Positions 24,730 through 33,099 of a stretch of 47,831 nt of DNA are shown here, in pieces. The DNA is taken from assembly GCA_017849555.1 (NCBI GenBank), contig JAFIGU010000118.1:1-47831 (forward strand), written 5' to 3'. How positions within the stretch are numbered: position 1 is the stretch's first letter; each line of letters begins with the position of its first letter. Below the pieces are notes generated by a model, which was given only the letters and a program-made list of their open reading frames with translations, was not told where the DNA came from and did not search any database. Made by a program: the position numbers and the translations under genes. This DNA comes from Sphingomonas sp. (GTDB lineage Bacteria; Pseudomonadota; Alphaproteobacteria; Sphingomonadales; Sphingomonadaceae).

Positions 24730-25212
24730 TCAGCTCTCGTGTTCGCTCTTGGCGTTGAGCTGGATGTAATTCTGCAGCCCCATCCGCTCGATCATCTCGA
24801 ACTGGCGTTCGAGCGTGTCGACATGTTCTTCCTCGCTTTCGAGGATCTTGGTGAACAGGTCGCGGCTGACGTAATCCTTGGCTTCCTCGCAATAAGCGAT
24901 CGCGCCCTTCAATTGCGCCACCGCCTCCATCTCGAGCGCGAGATCGGATTTGAGCACTTCCTCGACCGTCTCGCCGACGCGCAGCCGGCCGAGCAGCTGG
25001 AAATTGGGCAGCCCCTCGAGGAACAGGATGCGATCCGCCACCATATCGGCGTGCTTCATCTCGTCGATCGATTCGTGCCGCTCGAATTCGGCGAGCTTCT
25101 TGACGCCCCAATTGTCGAGCATGCGATAGTGCAACCAATATTGGTTGATCGCGGTGAGCTCGTTCTTCAGCGTCTCGTTGAGCAATTCGATGACGCGCGC
25201 GTCGCCCTTCAT
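24730..25212 (-). CDS. bfr: Bacterioferritin
   Basis: A 160-residue four-helix ferritin that stores iron as a 24-mer in the cytoplasm. All ferroxidase ligands stand at the E. coli positions: E18, E51, H54, E94, E127 and H130; the haem-binding methionine is M52. The gene lies downstream of bfd on the minus strand. A 7-base-pair hairpin directly before its start overlaps the presumed ribosome site. Confidence 0.97.
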   Translation of the reverse strand: MKGDARVIELLNETLKNELTAINQYWLHYRMLDNWGVKKLAEFERHESIDEMKHADMVADRILFLEGLPNFQLLGRLRVGETVEEVLKSDLALEMEAVAQLKGAIAYCEEAKDYVSRDLFTKILESEEEHVDTLERQFEMIERMGLQNYIQLNAKSEHES

Positions 25213-25216
25213 GTCT

Positions 25217-25237
25217 TCTGCCTTTCGGTTAGGCAGA
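25217..25237 (-). promoter_or_regulatory. Hairpin covering the bfr ribosome-binding site
   Basis: On the minus strand, TCTGCCT and AGGCAGA pair around a 7-base loop that contains part of the AAAGG Shine-Dalgarno sequence; the stem ends four bases before the ATG. In RNA form it could limit translation initiation. Confidence 0.4.
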
Positions 25238-25311
25238 TGTTTTACCGCGCCTGATGCAGCGCGGGCAACCCAAAAAATGGCGGATTTCTGCGGGTTTCGT
25301 TGCTGCGAGCG

Positions 25312-25482
25312 TTATGCAGCAGCGCGCTCTTCATCGATAATGGCTCGCGCAAACGATACGCACTGGCCGCATTTCGGCTGGCGCCCGAGCGAACGATAGG
25401 CCTGACACGCCGTCCGTGATCCCTGCCGCGCGGCCTCGCGCACTTCGCATTCACGGATGGCATTGCAGACGCAGACGACCAT
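25312..25482 (-). CDS. bfd: Bacterioferritin-associated ferredoxin
   Basis: A 56-residue [2Fe-2S] protein. The cluster ligands are C4 and C6 (MVVCVC) and C38 and C41 (KCGQC), the exact Bfd spacing. Bfd docks on bacterioferritin and donates electrons to release stored iron. It lies 99 bases upstream of bfr on the same strand, so expression is probably linked. A palindrome at 25519 marks its likely regulated promoter. An extra cysteine pair (C12, C26) is present. Confidence 0.93.
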   Translation of the reverse strand: MVVCVCNAIRECEVREAARQGSRTACQAYRSLGRQPKCGQCVSFARAIIDEERAAA

Positions 25483-25518
25483 GCGGATCTCCCTCGCTCG
25501 CCCTGCGATCTAGGGCTA

Positions 25519-25535
25519 TTGCGATGCGCTCGCAA
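25519..25535. promoter_or_regulatory. Palindromic candidate operator upstream of bfd
   Basis: TTGCGA-TGCGC-TCGCAA is a perfect 6-5-6 palindrome 36 bases before the bfd start, followed by a second palindrome CGCAATTGCG at 25553. The position before an iron-storage operon suggests an iron regulator such as Fur, RirA or Irr; which one cannot be told from the sequence. Confidence 0.45.
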
Positions 25536-25569
25536 GTGCTTTTGCGGCTGGTTCGCAATTGCGCGACGC

Positions 25570-26823
25570 TCAAATGCGACGAAGAGATTGCCACCGGCCG
25601 CGTGCCATGCTGCGCCACAGCCATTCGGCGGGGCCATAGGCGAATCGTTCCAGCCAGGGTTGCGACCAGCCGAGCATCGCGATCCAGATCGCGAATACCA
25701 CCGGGTAGAGCTGCCAGCGTTCCAGTCGGCCGAACCAGCCGAGGCCGTAGCCGTAGAAAATCAGCGTGCAGACGATGCTGGTGCCGAGATAGTTGCTGAA
25801 TGCCATCCGCCCCGCCGCGGTGAGCCGCGCCGCGAGCCAGCGCGCGCGGCCCGAGGTGACGAACAGGATCACCAGCGCCGCCTCCGCCATCGCCAGCGCC
25901 GGGCGCAGCAGGGTGAGGTGGAGCGGCTCGGTGAGCAGCAGCAGGATCGGATCGAAATGCGTCGCGCTCATCCAGCCGGCCAGCGCGACATAGAGCGGGA
26001 TCGTCACCCCCGCGCCGGCCGCCGCCACCGCCCAATAATGCCGTCGCGCCCAGCCGCCCGAGAAGAAGCCGGCGCGGAACAACGCCATGCCGAGCAGCAT
26101 CAGCCCGAGCGTTTCGGGCAGCATCCACGGCATCACCTGAGTCTCGATCTCGAAGGCGGCTTCCGCCCGCGCGCGGGTGACCGTGTTCCAGTCGCCACGA
26201 TAGATTGCGATCTGCTCTGCGGCGGGGGGATGCGGGGGAAGCAGCGCGGCCTGATAGTCCTTCCATTGCGCGCGCACCGCCGCGCTTGCGTGGGGCGTGG
26301 CGGCGGCCGCCTCGAACCGGCGGGTGTCGTTATAGACGAGCAGGCCGAGCGCGAGCTGCCACAGCAGCAGGAGCGCGCCGAGGCTCGCGAGCATGCGCAC
26401 CGGCCAGCGCCATGCGACGAAGGCGAGCGCGCCGCAGAAGGCATAGAGCGTCAATATGTCGCCGGCCCAGATCAGATAAGCGTGGACGAGGCCGATCGCG
26501 AACAGGCTCGCGGCGCGCGCATAATGGACCCGCGCGGGGCTTTCGCCGCTCGCCAGCGCGCGTTCGGCGACGAGCACCGTCGAGGCGCCGAACAGCATCG
26601 TGAACAGCCCGCGCATCTTGCCGTCGGCGAGGACGAAGACGATCGCCCAGCTCCACCAGTTCGCGCCTTCCGCGCCGCCGGCGAAATGCGGGTCGACATA
26701 GGCATAAGCGGGCAGCGCGAACGAAACGATGTTGAGCAGCAAGATGCCCATCACCGCCACCCCGCGTACCGCGTCCAGCGTCGCAATTCGCGCCGGCGCC
26801 GCCTTTTCACGATCGATCGACAT
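25570..26823 (-). CDS. DUF418-domain integral membrane protein
   Basis: A 417-residue protein with about ten hydrophobic segments. The N-terminal TLDAVRGVAVMGILLLNIVSFALP and the segment DGKMRGLFTMLFGAS are typical of the DUF418 family, related to membrane acyltransferase-like proteins. The C-terminal domain (residues about 250-400) ends with FGRLERWQLYPVVFAIWI and GPAEWLWRSM, also family hallmarks. The function is unknown for the family as a whole. Confidence 0.85.
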   Translation of the reverse strand: MSIDREKAAPARIATLDAVRGVAVMGILLLNIVSFALPAYAYVDPHFAGGAEGANWWSWAIVFVLADGKMRGLFTMLFGASTVLVAERALASGESPARVHYARAASLFAIGLVHAYLIWAGDILTLYAFCGALAFVAWRWPVRMLASLGALLLLWQLALGLLVYNDTRRFEAAAATPHASAAVRAQWKDYQAALLPPHPPAAEQIAIYRGDWNTVTRARAEAAFEIETQVMPWMLPETLGLMLLGMALFRAGFFSGGWARRHYWAVAAAGAGVTIPLYVALAGWMSATHFDPILLLLTEPLHLTLLRPALAMAEAALVILFVTSGRARWLAARLTAAGRMAFSNYLGTSIVCTLIFYGYGLGWFGRLERWQLYPVVFAIWIAMLGWSQPWLERFAYGPAEWLWRSMARGRWQSLRRI

Positions 26824-26859
26824 TCAACCCGCTTCGGCTTCTTCTACACTCACACGCTC

Positions 26860-26891
26860 ATCGTCATGCCGGGTCGAGCCCGGCGTGACGG
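26860..26891. repeat. Short family C palindrome
   Basis: ATCGTCATGCCGGGTCGAGC and its imperfect complement CCGGCGTGACGG form a hairpin of the same family as 14438. It lies between the DUF418 gene start and the end of the next minus-strand gene. Confidence 0.6.
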
Positions 26892-26916
26892 CAAGAGATA
26901 GGCCGACGATCCCGTG

Positions 26917-27372
26917 TCAGCGCCGCCGCGCGATGAATGCGATCGGCAGCCCGACCAGCACGATATGGCAGAACAATTGCGTCACCACCGCGGGGGTCGA
27001 GGGCATCGCGCCGAACCGCAGCGGCACGACGATCAGGTTCATCATCACATAAGTGATCAGGCCATAGCCGACGCCGCCGACGATCGGCTGGCGCTTCAGC
27101 CAGGTCACGCGATCGGCGACGAGGACATAGACCGCCGCCATCACCGCCATCAGCGCATAATGGACCGCCAGCCCGAGCAGCGCGACCGGCAGCCCGCGTA
27201 CCGGGACGCCGGGAAACGGCCCGGAGGCGACATAGGCCAGCATCTCCGAAACGGTACGCTTGCCGTAGAATAAGGTGAGGCTGATCGCCGCGAGGATATC
27301 GAGCGTGCCGGCAACCACAGTGGCGCGCGCAATCCGTGCGCGGGCAGGGGAAGAAGCGAAGGATTGTGCCAT
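26917..27372 (-). CDS. Four-helix integral membrane protein, unknown
   Basis: A 151-residue protein with four membrane segments (about residues 15-35, 55-80, 90-115 and 120-145). The start at 27372 (MAQSFASSPARARIARAT) is preferred over an upstream in-frame start because the preceding 32 residues look non-coding. It contains LITYVMMNLIVVPLRFG, a stretch seen in uncharacterised sphingomonad membrane proteins. No function can be assigned. Confidence 0.65.
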   Translation of the reverse strand: MAQSFASSPARARIARATVVAGTLDILAAISLTLFYGKRTVSEMLAYVASGPFPGVPVRGLPVALLGLAVHYALMAVMAAVYVLVADRVTWLKRQPIVGGVGYGLITYVMMNLIVVPLRFGAMPSTPAVVTQLFCHIVLVGLPIAFIARRR

Positions 27373-27467
27373 GATCCGCGAACCCGGTTGGTTGTTGTGG
27401 GGGAGGGCATAGGACGGTTGCGGATAGAACGCCAATCGGGGCGGGGCGTGCCTTACCAAACCAACCA

Positions 27468-27568
27468 CCCGTCATCCCCGCGAAGGCGGGGATCCATTCT
27501 GGCTGGCCTATCGAATCGAGCCGCAACCACAGCGTGAATGGATTCCCGCCTTCGCGGGAATGACGGGG
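27468..27568. repeat. Inverted repeat, family D
   Basis: A 101-base palindrome with left arm CCCGTCATCCCCGCGAAGGC and right arm GCCTTCGCGGGAATGACGGG. It occupies the 216-base gap between the CDF transporter and the membrane protein gene. Related shorter copies are at 36065 and, in part, 18909. Confidence 0.75.
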
Positions 27569-27588
27569 AATAGCTAGGAGAGGGCGTC

Positions 27589-28578
27589 CTAAACCGTCGC
27601 CGCGCTTGCCAGCCCGCAACTGGCCGCGCCGGTTTCGATCTGGATCGTCGCATGGCCGATTCCGAAGCGGACGTGGAGCATCGTTTGCGCCGCGTAGAGG
27701 AAGTCGTCGCCGGGGTGGCCGTCGGGCAGCAGCAGGTGCGCGGTCAGCCCCGGTTCGGTGGTCGACATCGGCCAGATATGGAGATCATGCACCTCGCGCA
27801 CCCCGGGCAGCGCGGCGCGCGCGGCCTCGCCCCCGTCGTAGTCGATCCCGCGCGGCACCGCGGCGAGCGACATCTCCACCGTCTCGCGCAGCATTCCCCA
27901 GGTCTGCCAGAAGATCAGCGCGGCGATCACCAGGCTGACCACCGGATCGATCCACGCCGCGCCCGTCATCCAGATGACGATGCCGGCCACGACCACTCCG
28001 GCCGAGACCGCCGCGTCCGCCGCCATATGGAGATAGGCGCCGCGGATGTTGACGTCGCCCTTGCGCCCCGAGGCGAACATCAGCGCGGTGCCGGCGTTGA
28101 TCAGGATCCCGACCGCCGCGACGATCGAGACGGTGAGCCCCGGCACCGGCGCGGGCTCGCCGAAGCGTTGCACCGCCTCCAGCGCGATCGCGCCGAGCGC
28201 GACGAGCAGCAGCAGCGCATTGGCGAGCGCGGCGAGGATCGTCGATCCCTTGAGCCCATAAGTGAAGCGCTTCGACGGCGCCGCGCGGGCGAGCGCCGCC
28301 GCGCCCCACGCCACCGCGAGCCCGAGCACGTCAGAAAGATTATGCCCCGCATCGGCCATGAGCGCGACCGATCCGGTGATGAAGCCCGCCGCGCCTTCCG
28401 CCGCGACATAGGCGAGGTTCATCCCGATGCCGATCGCGAAGGCGCGATCCCATTGCATCGGCGGCGCGTGGTGGTGGTGCCCGTGGCCGTGCGAATGGCC
28501 GTGACCATGCGAATGATCGTGCGCGTGACCGTGGTCGTGCGGGTGATCGTGATCATGGCCGTGGTGATGCAATCCCAT
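27589..28578 (-). CDS. Cation diffusion facilitator zinc/cadmium exporter (CzcD/ZitB-like)
   Basis: A 329-residue inner-membrane metal/proton antiporter. The N-terminal 40 residues are a run of His-Asp and His-Gly pairs, likely a metal-sensing or -buffering tail. Six membrane segments follow, with the zinc-site patterns HNLSD (MADAGHNLSDVLG) and HMAAD. The C-terminal cytoplasmic domain has the metallochaperone-like VREVHDLHIWPMST. Its start touches the recN stop, so it may be cotranscribed with recN. Confidence 0.93.
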   Translation of the reverse strand: MGLHHHGHDHDHPHDHGHAHDHSHGHGHSHGHGHHHHAPPMQWDRAFAIGIGMNLAYVAAEGAAGFITGSVALMADAGHNLSDVLGLAVAWGAAALARAAPSKRFTYGLKGSTILAALANALLLLVALGAIALEAVQRFGEPAPVPGLTVSIVAAVGILINAGTALMFASGRKGDVNIRGAYLHMAADAAVSAGVVVAGIVIWMTGAAWIDPVVSLVIAALIFWQTWGMLRETVEMSLAAVPRGIDYDGGEAARAALPGVREVHDLHIWPMSTTEPGLTAHLLLPDGHPGDDFLYAAQTMLHVRFGIGHATIQIETGAASCGLASAATV

Positions 28579-30233
28579 CAGGCGACCTCCAGTAACCTTT
28601 CCGCCTGCGCGCGGGCCTCGTCGGTGATCGTCGCGCCGGATAGCATACGCGCGATTTCCTCGCGCCGTTCGGTTTCGCCGAGCGTGGTGACGCCGGTGCG
28701 GGTGACGATGCCGTCGTGGCTCTTGGCGATCAGCAGATGCGCCGCGCCGCGCGCCGCGACCTGCGGGCTGTGCGTCACCACCAGCAATTGTGCCTGCCCC
28801 GCGAGCCGCGCGAGCCGCTCGCCGATCGCCGAGGCGACCGCGCCGCCGACCCCGCGGTCGATCTCGTCGAATACCATCGTGCGTGCGCTCCCCTCCGCCG
28901 CGAGCGCGACCTTGAGCGCGAGGATGAAGCGCGAGAGTTCGCCGCCGCTGGCGATGCGAATCAGCGGCGCGAAGGGCGCGCCCGGGTTGGTCGCGATCTC
29001 GAACTCGACGCGGTCCTTGCCCGCCGGCCCCCAGGCCTCGCGCGCGGCGGGGGCGATCGCGGTGCGGAAGCGCGCGGCATCGAGCTTGAGCGGCGCGAGC
29101 TCGCCCGCCACCGCCTTGTCGAGCCGTGCGGCGGCGGCGGCGCGCGCCGCGCCGAGCGCCTCGGCGGCGGCGTCATAAGCGCGGGCGGCCTCCGCGACGC
29201 GGGCTTCGAGCGTGACGATGCCTTCCTCGCCGGCGTTGAGCCGCAAGAGCCGCGCGCGCAGCTCATCGGCGAGCGCGGCGAGATCGTCGGGCTGGACGCG
29301 ATGCTTGCGCGCAAGGCCGCGCAGCTCGAACAGCCGCGCCTCGTCATCTTCCAGCGTGCGCGGATCATAGGCCAGCGCGAGCCGCGCATCGTGCAGCCGC
29401 TCCTCGGCGGTGCCCGCCTCGATCAGCGCACGATCGATCGCCGCCAGCGCCTCGGCCAGCGTGGCGTGATCGGGGGCGACGCGCTCGAGCACCCGCGCCG
29501 CTTGCCTGAGATGCGACAGTGCGCCCTCGCTGCCTTCGAGATGTGCGCCGATCGCCGAGAGATCGTCGGCGATCTTCGCTGCGCGCTGCATCGTGCGGCG
29601 CTTGTCCGCCAGCGCCTGTTCCTCGCCCGGCTCGGGGGCGAGCGCGTCGAGCTCGGCGACGGCATGTTCGAGCCATTCGCGATCGCGCGCGGCGTTGTCG
29701 ATCTCGGCGTGCGCGGCGGCGAGCGCATCCTCGGCGGCGCGCCACGCCGCCCAGGCCGCCGCGGCGGGGGCGGAGTCGATCCGGCCGTAAGCGTCGAGCA
29801 GCGCGCGATGCCCGGCGGGGGCGAGCAGCCCGCGCTCGTCGTGCTGGCCATGGATCTCGACCAGAAGCGCGCCCAGCTCGCGCAGCAGCCCGGCCGAGGC
29901 GGGCTGGTCGTTGACGAAGGCGCGGCTGCCGCCGTCGGCCTTGACGATGCGGCGGATGATCAGCGGCTCGCCGGGCTCGACCGCGAAGCCGTTGGCGTCG
30001 AGCAATTGTTCCGCGGCGGGCGAGGGATCGAAGGTCGCGGTCACGGCCGCCTGCGCCGCGCCGTGGCGCACCAGCGCGCTATCGGCGCGCGCGCCGAGCG
30101 CCAGCCCGAGCGAATCGAGCAGGATCGATTTGCCCGCGCCGGTCTCGCCGGTCAGCACGCCGAGCCCGGGGCCGAATTCGAGGTCGAGCGCCTCGATCAG
30201 CACGACGTCGCGGATCGACAGCGCGGTCAGCAT
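28578..30233 (-). CDS. recN: DNA repair protein RecN
   Basis: A 551-residue SMC-like ATPase for double-strand-break repair. The Walker A GETGAGKS lies near residues 29-36, long coiled coils occupy the middle, and the C-terminal ABC signature and Walker B regions read ASGGELSRFILALK and MVFDEIDRGVGG. The ATG at 30233 (MLTALSIRD) matches the normal RecN start; a TTG two codons upstream is possible. I see no clear GAAC-N7-GTTC LexA box directly upstream. bamD lies just upstream on the same strand, as in related genomes. Confidence 0.96.
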   Translation of the reverse strand: MLTALSIRDVVLIEALDLEFGPGLGVLTGETGAGKSILLDSLGLALGARADSALVRHGAAQAAVTATFDPSPAAEQLLDANGFAVEPGEPLIIRRIVKADGGSRAFVNDQPASAGLLRELGALLVEIHGQHDERGLLAPAGHRALLDAYGRIDSAPAAAAWAAWRAAEDALAAAHAEIDNAARDREWLEHAVAELDALAPEPGEEQALADKRRTMQRAAKIADDLSAIGAHLEGSEGALSHLRQAARVLERVAPDHATLAEALAAIDRALIEAGTAEERLHDARLALAYDPRTLEDDEARLFELRGLARKHRVQPDDLAALADELRARLLRLNAGEEGIVTLEARVAEAARAYDAAAEALGAARAAAAARLDKAVAGELAPLKLDAARFRTAIAPAAREAWGPAGKDRVEFEIATNPGAPFAPLIRIASGGELSRFILALKVALAAEGSARTMVFDEIDRGVGGAVASAIGERLARLAGQAQLLVVTHSPQVAARGAAHLLIAKSHDGIVTRTGVTTLGETERREEIARMLSGATITDEARAQAERLLEVA

Positions 30234-30296
30234 CGCCAATGTTCCAGCGGCACGGGGCCGAGCCGGGCGGCAGCGGTCCGCGCCCGGGTCATGCCG

Positions 30297-31250
30297 TCAG
30301 GCCTTCGGCGCGTCCGACGAAGGCGTCGCCGGTGCGGGGGCCGGAGTGGGGGCTGCGGTCGGGGCGGCCGGCGGCTCTGCGGTCGGCGCGGCGGGGGCCG
30401 CGCTGCCCGGGGTCGCCGCGGGCTTGGTCGCGACGGGGACGACCAGCTGGCCCGGGGCGAGCGGCGCGATCGCCGTCGGCGGATATTCCTTCACCAGCTT
30501 ATAGGCGCGCGCATACCAGTCGGTGCCGGGATAATTGGCGCCGAGCACCGCCGCGGCCTTTTCCGCCTCGCCGCGCACGCCGAGCGCGAGATAGGTCTCG
30601 GTGAGCCGCATCAGCGCCTCGGGCGTGTGGGTGGTGGTCTGGTAATCATCCACCACCTTGCGGAAGCGCAGCGTCGCCGCGAGCCACTGGCCGCGCCGCT
30701 CGTAGAAGCGACCGATCTCCATTTCCTTGCCCGCAAGGTGATCGCGCACCAGATCGATCTTGAGCCGCGCGTCGGCGGCGTAGCGCGAATTGGGATAGCG
30801 GCGGATCAGCTCGCCCAGCGCGTCCTGCGCCTGCGCGCTGATCTTCTGATCGCGCGTCACGTCGCTGATCTGCTCGTAATAGCAGAGCGCGATCAGATAA
30901 TAAGCGTAGGGCGCATCCTTGTTGCCGGGGTGCACCGAGATGAAGCGCTGCGCGGACTGGATCGCATCGGTGTAGCTGCGCGCGAGATAGTGGCTGAACG
31001 CCCCCATCAGCTGCGCGCGACGTGCCCAGACCGAATAAGGATGCTGGCGCTCGACCTCGTCGAACAGCGCGGCGGCCTCCTTGTAGCGATGCTGTTCGAG
31101 CCGGTGCTTCGCGGCGGTGTACAAGGTGCCCACGTCGCGCGCGACATAAGGCAAATCGCCCTTGGCGCGGTTGCGCGCGCAGCCGGCGATCGGGAGGGCG
31201 AGCGCGGCGACCAGCACCAGGCCAAGCGAACGAGGAAAAGAAGTACGCAT
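30297..31250 (-). CDS. bamD: Outer-membrane assembly lipoprotein BamD
   Basis: A 317-residue lipoprotein with lipobox LPIAGC (C24) and five tetratricopeptide-like repeats (for example YTAAKHRLEQHRYKEAAALFDEVERQHPYS). BamD is the essential TPR subunit of the outer-membrane barrel insertion complex. The last 50 residues are an unusual proline/alanine/threonine-rich tail, absent from the E. coli protein and probably disordered. It completes, with bamB at 21706, two BAM lipoproteins within 10 kb. Confidence 0.94.
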   Translation of the reverse strand: MRTSFPRSLGLVLVAALALPIAGCARNRAKGDLPYVARDVGTLYTAAKHRLEQHRYKEAAALFDEVERQHPYSVWARRAQLMGAFSHYLARSYTDAIQSAQRFISVHPGNKDAPYAYYLIALCYYEQISDVTRDQKISAQAQDALGELIRRYPNSRYAADARLKIDLVRDHLAGKEMEIGRFYERRGQWLAATLRFRKVVDDYQTTTHTPEALMRLTETYLALGVRGEAEKAAAVLGANYPGTDWYARAYKLVKEYPPTAIAPLAPGQLVVPVATKPAATPGSAAPAAPTAEPPAAPTAAPTPAPAPATPSSDAPKA

Positions 31251-31352
31251 TCACCGAGCCTTTAGCCTAAGCGGGCAGTGACGAACAACGGTGAAACGCA
31301 ATCCGCATGACGCGCGTTTGCACCGTGTCCAACGGGCTATTCGGGAACGATT

Positions 31353-32201
31353 ATGACTGCGACCTTGCTGGCGACGAAACGGGTGGAGAAGCCCTGGGGT
31401 CGGAACCAGCTCTATCCCGGTTTCCCCGATCCCGCCCCCGGGGGCGCGCCGATCGGCGAAGTGTGGTTCCAGTCACCGCACCCGGAGGCGCCGGAACTGC
31501 TGATCAAATATCTGTTCACCAGCGAGAAATTGTCGGTGCAGGATCATCCGTCGGATGCCGAGGCGCGCAAGCGCGGGCTGCCGCGCGGCAAGGACGAATG
31601 CTGGGTGGTGCTCGCTGCCGAGCCGACATCGACGATCGCGATCGGGCCCAAGGCGCCGATGACCGCCGACGAATTGCGCGCCAGCGCGCTCGACGGGTCG
31701 ATCGAGGACAAGCTCGATTGGAAAAAAGTGCAGGCGGGCGATTTCTATTATTCGCACGCCGGGGTGATTCACGCGATCGGCGCCGGGCTGACCCTGATCG
31801 AGGTGCAGCAGAATATCGACATCACCTATCGGCTGTACGATTACGGCCGCCCGCGCGAATTGCACCTCGACGACGGAGTGGCGGTGGCCGATCTCGAACC
31901 CTGGTCGCCGCCGCCGATGCCGGGCGAGGTCGCGCCGGGGCGGACGATCCTGGTCGAGGGGCCGAAATTCGTGGTCGAACGGTGGACCGGGGGCGCGCGG
32001 GCGATCGCCTTGCCCGACGGGGTGTCGGGCTGGCTGGTGCCGATCGCGGGCGCCGGGGAGATCGGCGGGGTCGCGTGGCACGCGGGCGAATGCGTGATGA
32101 TATCGGGAAGCGAGGAGCTTCATGCCGAGGCGGGGAGCGACCTGTTGTTCGCTTATCCCGGTGCGCAGCGCATCGCCGTAACGTCTATCGATTCGGTGTG
32201 A
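31353..32201 (+). CDS. manA: Class I mannose-6-phosphate isomerase
   Basis: A 282-residue cupin-type isomerase interconverting mannose 6-phosphate and fructose 6-phosphate. Zinc ligands are Q63 and H65 (VQDHPSD), E82 (KDECWVV) and H140 (AGVIHAIG). It is the short alphaproteobacterial form with the early KPWGRN motif at 13-18. In sphingomonads it feeds GDP-mannose for exopolysaccharide. The start follows an upstream short open frame and lies in a gap without a clear strong ribosome site. Confidence 0.9.
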   Translation: MTATLLATKRVEKPWGRNQLYPGFPDPAPGGAPIGEVWFQSPHPEAPELLIKYLFTSEKLSVQDHPSDAEARKRGLPRGKDECWVVLAAEPTSTIAIGPKAPMTADELRASALDGSIEDKLDWKKVQAGDFYYSHAGVIHAIGAGLTLIEVQQNIDITYRLYDYGRPRELHLDDGVAVADLEPWSPPPMPGEVAPGRTILVEGPKFVVERWTGGARAIALPDGVSGWLVPIAGAGEIGGVAWHAGECVMISGSEELHAEAGSDLLFAYPGAQRIAVTSIDSV

Positions 32202-32375
32202 ATTCCACAGCCGTTCCAATGCCATCGCTGACATGCTCCACGATGGTACAAAAGGCAAAATCTTGTAAAAATGGGCGACTGAAACGTCGTTAATTTCCTG
32301 TTAAACCGAGTCTCCAGCCCACGGAAAAACCAGTGGGGCGAGGTCGCCACCGATTCGCGTTTTGGGAGACGAGAC

Positions 32376-33017
32376 ATGAACATTAAGGGTGCGGGGGCGA
32401 CCGCTCTCGCTTTGGCGGCCGTTGTGGCTATTCCGCAGGCATATGCAGCACCGGTTATCGCGGGCGGTTTCACGCTCGATACCGGCACGTTCGGCGCGCA
32501 GACCGGCGTGCATTTCCAGAATCAGATCAACTCGACGACCGTGGGCGGGGTCGTCAATCAGGACGGATCGAGCGTCACCTTCACGTCGACCGATGCGATC
32601 ACTGGCGGTGGTGGTGGCGGTGAAGCCACGATCAGCGGCACGATGACCAATCTGACGGTCGATTTCGCCAAGGCGTGGGACAATCTGACCTTCGCCTTCT
32701 CGAACGACACTGCTTTCACCTTCAATATGTGGGTTAACGGCGTCGAGCTGTTCACCTCCGGGGGGAATTGCAGCGTGATCTGTTCGGCCAAGAAGAATGC
32801 CAACAATCAGTTCACGCTGAGCGGCACCGGCATCCAGAGCGTATCGTTCACTTTCGATCCGCAGATCGCGACGGCCAAGCAGTTCCGCGTCGAGGGCCTG
32901 AGCCAGATCGGCGGCGGGGTGCCCGAGCCGGCGACCTGGGCGCTGATGATCCTCGGCTTCGGCGCGATTGGCGGCACGCTGCGCGTCCGCAACCGCCGGC
33001 TCCGCTACGCGCATTGA
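32376..33017 (+). CDS. PEPxxWA-CTERM sorting-domain secreted protein
   Basis: A 213-residue exported protein. It has a signal peptide (MNIKGAG to about residue 24), a mostly beta, glycine-rich middle with one cysteine pair (GGNCSVICSA), and a C-terminal tripartite sorting tail: VPEPATWALMILGFGAIGGT plus basic residues RVRNRR. That tail directs processing by an exosortase and is common in sphingomonads. Function unknown; surface or polysaccharide-associated roles are usual. A second such protein lies at 37196. Confidence 0.88.
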   Translation: MNIKGAGATALALAAVVAIPQAYAAPVIAGGFTLDTGTFGAQTGVHFQNQINSTTVGGVVNQDGSSVTFTSTDAITGGGGGGEATISGTMTNLTVDFAKAWDNLTFAFSNDTAFTFNMWVNGVELFTSGGNCSVICSAKKNANNQFTLSGTGIQSVSFTFDPQIATAKQFRVEGLSQIGGGVPEPATWALMILGFGAIGGTLRVRNRRLRYAH

Positions 33018-33038
33018 GCGTCGGCGATCGAGTCGATG

Positions 33039-33077
33039 AAAAAGGGCGTCGGTCGCTAGACGACCGGCGCCCTTTTC
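33039..33077. terminator. Strong bidirectional terminator
   Basis: An 18-base-scale stem AAAAAGGGCG-TCGGTCG with CGACCGGCGCCCTTTTCT forms a hairpin flanked by A and T runs in both directions, between the converging PEPxxWA gene and the gene ending at 33100. Confidence 0.75.
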
Positions 33078-33099
33078 TATCCGAGCCGTAAGCGCCCGG

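Noticed and set aside
30234..30296. A LexA (SOS) box upstream of recN
   Set aside because: I found no GAAC-N7-GTTC pattern in the gap to bamD, so SOS control is not supported from the sequence.
28716..31265. An 849-residue open frame on the plus strand opposite recN and bamD
   Set aside because: Antisense shadow of two well-recognised genes; composition is arginine/glycine-rich without any domain.
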